NCBI GenBank assembly: GCA_030745835.1
Contig: JASLNU010000108.1
Coordinates: 1 to 64,000, forward strand
DNA length: 64,000 nucleotides
Origin: GCA-2687515 sp002687515
GTDB lineage: Bacteria; Pseudomonadota; Alphaproteobacteria; Rhodospirillales; UBA2165
Direction of reading: 5' to 3'
Below are positions 60,386-64,000 of the stretch, one piece after another. A program made the translations under genes and the position numbers. Within the stretch, counting starts at the first letter, position 1; each line of letters begins with the position of its first letter. The notes beneath the pieces were generated by a model. The model saw only the letters and a list, made by a program, of their open reading frames with translations, did not search any database and had not been told where the DNA came from.

Positions 60386-62122
60386 ATGGCGACGCTGATC
60401 GAGATAATGGATTCATCGGCGGGTGGAATTGTCCTTGACCATGACGTGGACGTGCTCATGCGCGACGGGGCACGGCTCAAGGCCAACGTCTTCCGGCCCG
60501 AACAAAATGGCCAATATCCGGTGCTCATGACCTTCGGGCCTTACAGCAAGGACATTCATTTCAGCACGCATCGCCTCGAATCGTGGGAATCGATGACCAG
60601 CGACAACCCGGCGATACTCGAAAATTCTTCCGGCAAGTGGATGGTGTTCGAAACTCCGGATCCCGAGGTTTGGGTGCCCCACGGCTACATCGTCATCCGC
60701 GTCGATTCGCGCGGCGCGGCGAAGTCGCCAGGCATGCTCGACCCCAATTCGCCGGCTGAGTTCAGTGATTTTCACGATGCCATCGAGTGGGCCGGGGTGC
60801 AGCCCTGGTGCAACGGCAAGGTCGGGCTGCTGGGCATCTCTTACTATGCCTGCGGCCAGTGGATGGTCGCCGCCCTGCGCCCGCCGCACCTCGCCGCCAT
60901 CCTGCCGTGGCAGGGCACCTGCGATTTCTACCGCGGCCGCACCCGGCAGGGCGGCATCTTTTGCGACGGTTTCATCGGCCTGTGGTGGAACCGGATCGTC
61001 GAGGCGCGCCAGCACGGCAATCCCGAATGCACGCATACCGACATGATCACCGGCGCGCCGATCACCGGGCCGGAACGGTTAGGTGCCGACCAGCTGGCGG
61101 CCAATCGTGCCGACTATATCGGCAACATCCTGGCCCATCCGCTGAACGACGCGTGGTATCAGGCCCGCAGCGGCGATCTGTCGCAGATCGATATCCCGGC
61201 GCTGGTGGTTGCCAATTGGGGTGGGCTAGGGCTGCACCTGCGCGGCACCATCCGGGGGTTCATGGATATCGCTTCCAAGGACAAGTGGCTGAAGGTGCAG
61301 GCGGGCTCCTATTTCGCCACTTTCTTCGACCCGGCCAGCGTCGCCTTGCAGCGGAAATTCCTCGATCGATACCTGAAGGACATCGACAATGGCTGGGAAG
61401 ACGAGCCCCGCGTCGAGGTCATGGTCCGCGCCTCCGACGATACCGTCAAGCGCATCGTCCGGGGCAGCCAATGGCCGCTCCCCGAAACCGATTGGCGGCA
61501 GCTCTATCTTGATGCATCGGACTGCAGCCTGAAGTGGGAGCCGCCCGGAGACGCCGCCGCGCTCAGCTATCAAGCGACCGGCCAAGGGGTCAGCTTCGCA
61601 TCCGGCCCGCTGGCGGCAGACACCGAGCTTGCCGGTCCCATCAAGGCGCGGCTTTGCGTTGCCTCCGATGTCGAGGACATGGACCTGTTCGTAACCCTCC
61701 GCGTCTTCGGCGCCGACGGAAAAGAGGCGACGTTTTTCGCCTCGGACGAGGCGCAAATGCCGGTCTCGCAGGGCTGGCTCCGGGTTACACAACGCAAGCT
61801 CGATCCCGGCCGTTCGACCGAGTTTCAACCCTTCCACAGCCACGACGAGCGCCAACTGCTGGCCGCCGGCGAAGTCTACGAGGTTGATGTCGAGGTATGG
61901 CCGACCAGCATCGCGCTGCCGGCGGGCGGGCGCTTGGAGCTGCTAATCGCCGGGCGCGATTTCGAACGGCCCGGCGCAACCGGCCCACGCAAGGGCTCCG
62001 GCCCATTCACCCACAATAGCCCCAGCGACCGTCCGCCGGAACGTCATTCGGGCAACCATACGATCCATGCCGGCGGCGAGCACCGGTCCTACCTGCTGCT
62101 GCCGTTCCTGCCGCCGGATTGA
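60386..62122 (+). CDS. CocE/NonD-family alpha/beta hydrolase (third copy)
   Basis: 578 aa; GAGGGG lies just upstream of the ATG. Nucleophile serine in GLLGISYYAC, RVDSRGAAKSPG strand, WYQARSGDLSQIDIPALVVANWGG mid-domain, and C-terminal jelly-roll (ELAGPIKARLCVASDVEDMD; ALPAGGRLELLIAGRDF). About 100 nt downstream of the second copy on the same strand. The triplet suggests diversification on a shared class of ester or amide substrate (inference). IS110 and IS1380 remnants follow. Confidence 0.87.
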   Translation: MATLIEIMDSSAGGIVLDHDVDVLMRDGARLKANVFRPEQNGQYPVLMTFGPYSKDIHFSTHRLESWESMTSDNPAILENSSGKWMVFETPDPEVWVPHGYIVIRVDSRGAAKSPGMLDPNSPAEFSDFHDAIEWAGVQPWCNGKVGLLGISYYACGQWMVAALRPPHLAAILPWQGTCDFYRGRTRQGGIFCDGFIGLWWNRIVEARQHGNPECTHTDMITGAPITGPERLGADQLAANRADYIGNILAHPLNDAWYQARSGDLSQIDIPALVVANWGGLGLHLRGTIRGFMDIASKDKWLKVQAGSYFATFFDPASVALQRKFLDRYLKDIDNGWEDEPRVEVMVRASDDTVKRIVRGSQWPLPETDWRQLYLDASDCSLKWEPPGDAAALSYQATGQGVSFASGPLAADTELAGPIKARLCVASDVEDMDLFVTLRVFGADGKEATFFASDEAQMPVSQGWLRVTQRKLDPGRSTEFQPFHSHDERQLLAAGEVYEVDVEVWPTSIALPAGGRLELLIAGRDFERPGATGPRKGSGPFTHNSPSDRPPERHSGNHTIHAGGEHRSYLLLPFLPPD

Positions 62123-62247
62123 CGCGGCGTTCGCTGGAGCGAGTTCTTAAAAGTGCTCCAGAATTGTTAAGAGCATTTGACCTTGAACCACCTGATAGGG
62201 CCGGCCAGGCGAATACGACAGAAGCGGTGCGTCCGGACGACAATAAA

Positions 62248-62718
62248 TTAGCCAAACGGACTTCCGAACACGGCCAAACCGCCAAGATCAAACCTTCGGA
62301 TGGCCACAGGAAAATTTGCCCACCCCTGAGGGTGGCATGTTGGTACGGCCCGACCTGGTACATGGGTAACAGATTGGACCGGCGGTTTGATCGCAACAAA
62401 GCGCATCGTCGGCCGCGTCACCGCCTCCGAGATGGCCTCCGCGTCCGCCGCATCGGTTTTGCCCCACTTCACATAGGGCTTCACATAGGCCGGCGGCATC
62501 AGTTTGAACTGGTGCCTCAACGTAGACAGCTGCCGCGCCCAGTAGTGGCTGGTGGCGCAGGCCTCGATGCCAACCAGACAGGGCGCGAGCTTATTGAAGA
62601 ACGGCAGCATCTGGCGCCGACGCAACGTTCTGCAGACAACAACATCGCCCGCTTCATCAATGGCGTGGACTTGAAAAACATTCTTGGCCAGATCGAGGCC
62701 GACGGTGGCAATCTTCAT
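62248..62718 (-). pseudogene. Truncated IS110-family transposase (DEDD domain only)
   Basis: From ATG 62718 the frame gives KIATVGLDLAKNVFQVHAID (first catalytic Asp), GIEACATSHYWARQL (Glu) and KTDAADAEAISEA (the DAADAE block), the RuvC-like N-terminal half of IS110 transposases. After VAIKPPVQ (about 62390) the sequence departs from the family and ends at 62248, so the C-terminal transposase_20 domain is missing. The same CATSHYW segment occurs in the remnant at 55.5 kb. Confidence 0.78.
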
Positions 62719-62843
62719 GATGGATGGCTCCTTTTGCTCGTGGTTGAATATGACAACCACACTTTGGCACCTAGATGCCGGGAGCGGGAGCCATCCACCC
62801 CATCTGCTTTGCCCCAAACCAGACTCTCGCCTTGCCGAAGGAA

Positions 62844-62951
62844 GTGGAACATTGGTCGCCGACCACGCTGTATGAAAAGCCGGTCAAAATCGGAGCCAGG
62901 GGCGTCCGCCATGGCCGGTATACCACCTTCCAATTGGCCGTTCCGGCGTAG
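62844..62951 (+). pseudogene. IS1380-family transposase C-terminal remnant
   Basis: The frame from 62844 reads VEHWSPTTLYEKPVKIGARG, then VRHGRYTTFQLAVPA, ending at TAG. It resembles the end of IS1380-type transposases (TTLREKLVKIGAKVVRHGRY, then TFQLAEVAVP). Only this segment survives. The following 62952-63283 has no gene and is AT-rich towards the start of the last gene, where its promoter must lie. Confidence 0.62.
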
Positions 62952-63283
62952 GCCGAGGGAATTGACGGCGAGGTGAAAAATGCGGGAGAGGTACGCCAGG
63001 ATGGCGGAAAATATGAGAATATGGCCTACCAGGCACGGCCGGCGCACGAAAACCAGGCTATCGTTCGGCTGCGGAAGGAAAACCAATTCTACAGGGCGCA
63101 ATTTTTGTAAGGTCGAAGTGGATTTCAAGCCTATTTGAGAAATCTCAGATTGTTATATTACGAAAATTGTTCAATTATTTTGGCATCTTCATCAATTTAC
63201 TTTAGGATATCCGATGGACCGTATTATGGTCCGGTTCAGTTCATCTGAACTTAGAGACAATTAAACCCAGGGAGAATATTCAA

Positions 63284-64000
63284 ATGAAAACCAAGCTGTT
63301 AATGACGGCCGCGCTTGCGGCCCTCACTGCTCTTCCGATGCAGGCCCAGCCAGCATCGGCAGAGGACAAAGAAGTCAGAGTTGGCTTCATGAATGGATTT
63401 CCAGGTGGACGCGGTATTTTCGGCCGCGACCAGCGTGACGGTTTCCTGCTGGCGCTCGATCATCTGGGTGGCAAGCTGGGTGGACTGCCGGCCAAGGTCA
63501 TCATCGGTGACACCCAGCACAAACCCGACGTCGGCCGTCAGGTCATGGACAAGTTCATCAAGAAGGACAAAGTCCATTTCGTGGTCGGCATCACCTGGTC
63601 CAACGTCCTCGCCGCCGTCTACAAACAGGCGCTCAAGAGCAAGACGTTCCTGATCAGCTCCAACGCCGGATGGTCGGCAATGGACGGCAAGTTCTGCAAT
63701 CCCTACTTCTTCCGCTCGTCCTGGAACAACGACGCGACGCCGGAAGCCATGGGCAAGGCCCTGCAGGACGAGAATTTGAAAAGCGTGTATCTGCTGTCTG
63801 CCAACTATCAGGCGGGGAAGGACATGCTGACCGGCTATCTGCGCTACTACAAAGGCAAGGTGGCCGGCCGCACGCTTTACAAGCTCGGCAATTCAGACTG
63901 GCAGGCGGAACTTTCCCAGATCCGGGCGGCCAAGCCGAGCGCCATTTTCGCCTTCGCGCCAGGCGGCATGGGGATATCGCTGGCCAAGCAGTTCAACGCC
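63284..64000 (+). CDS. ABC-transporter substrate-binding protein, partial (window edge)
   Basis: 239 codons are visible; the frame is still open at the end of the window. A signal peptide (KTKLLMTAALAALTALPMQA, then QPASA) precedes a type I periplasmic-binding fold: VRVGFMNGFPGGRGIFGRDQ, AKVIIGDTQHKPDVG, FVVGITWSNVLAAV, SSNAGWSAMDG, KSVYLLSANYQAGKDML. It belongs to the branched-chain/aromatic compound binding family but is distinct from the livK at 50.2 kb. GGGAG lies upstream of the ATG. The downstream permease genes, if any, are outside the window. Confidence 0.88.
   Translation, partial: MKTKLLMTAALAALTALPMQAQPASAEDKEVRVGFMNGFPGGRGIFGRDQRDGFLLALDHLGGKLGGLPAKVIIGDTQHKPDVGRQVMDKFIKKDKVHFVVGITWSNVLAAVYKQALKSKTFLISSNAGWSAMDGKFCNPYFFRSSWNNDATPEAMGKALQDENLKSVYLLSANYQAGKDMLTGYLRYYKGKVAGRTLYKLGNSDWQAELSQIRAAKPSAIFAFAPGGMGISLAKQFNA

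Overview
The window looks like a chromosomal segment of an alphaproteobacterium, probably Rhodospirillales-like. GC is around 60% by eye. The housekeeping genes fit that group: lysC, ptsP, a RodZ-like gene, hisS, a GluTR-like gene, prfA, prmC and a DUF4167 gene, followed by clpB. Other pointers are UbiT/UbiU/UbiV and UbiG, a DUF1178 protein and the aromatic and amide catabolism. No rRNA, tRNA or CRISPR array was seen. Taxonomy is inferred from gene content only.

Layout. 1-3.1 kb: an IS5-type transposase remnant, then the ubiT-ubiU-ubiV operon for O2-independent ubiquinone hydroxylation. 3.2-6.05 kb: an AprA-like flavoprotein and AprB-like ferredoxin pair, divergent from a secreted His-rich cytochrome c. 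6.05-6.65 kb: a non-coding stretch with a MITE-like element, one copy of a ~300-bp structured repeat and a long perfect palindrome. 6.65-10.74 kb: a CREST/ceramidase-like membrane protein, then a small self-contained regulon. The regulon comprises a membrane protein, an acyl carrier protein and a radical SAM protein in one operon, a TetR regulator, and a divergent 62-aa membrane protein. Both promoter regions carry repeated TTGAACnnnGTTCAA operators. 10.9-18.1 kb: aromatic and acyl-CoA catabolism (FMN hydroxyacid oxidase, fused acyl-CoA dehydrogenase, feruloyl-CoA hydratase/lyase-like enzyme, CMD protein, SDR, alpha/beta hydrolase). 18.1-22.9 kb: a hydantoin/carbamoyl cluster (racemase-like protein, aminotransferase, D-hydantoinase, D-carbamoylase) around a palindromic divergent promoter. 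23-24.5 kb: an EamA transporter and the second copy of the ~300-bp repeat.

24.5-40.9 kb is the housekeeping core. 40.9-45.7 kb holds a polysaccharide deacetylase/allantoinase-like protein, a cysteine hydrolase, a flotillin and an aromatic aldehyde dehydrogenase. 45.9-51.4 kb is a branched-chain amino-acid-type ABC transporter (livKHMGF) containing a deleted 51-codon livK duplicate. 51.6-56.6 kb holds a BNR-repeat protein, a sulfotransferase, a PycB-like carboxyltransferase and a homocysteine methyltransferase. 56.6-62.1 kb has three CocE/NonD hydrolases, one broken by a single-base frameshift. 62.1-64 kb has IS110 and IS1380 remnants and the start of another ABC substrate-binding protein cut by the window edge.

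The most interesting items are the TetR/ACP/radical-SAM regulon with six operator-like palindromes; two enzyme homologues lacking catalytic cysteines (GluTR-like and hydantoin-racemase-like); the livK mini-gene that keeps a good ribosome binding site; three hairpins with 19-nt loops between convergent hydantoin genes; and the structured dispersed repeat.
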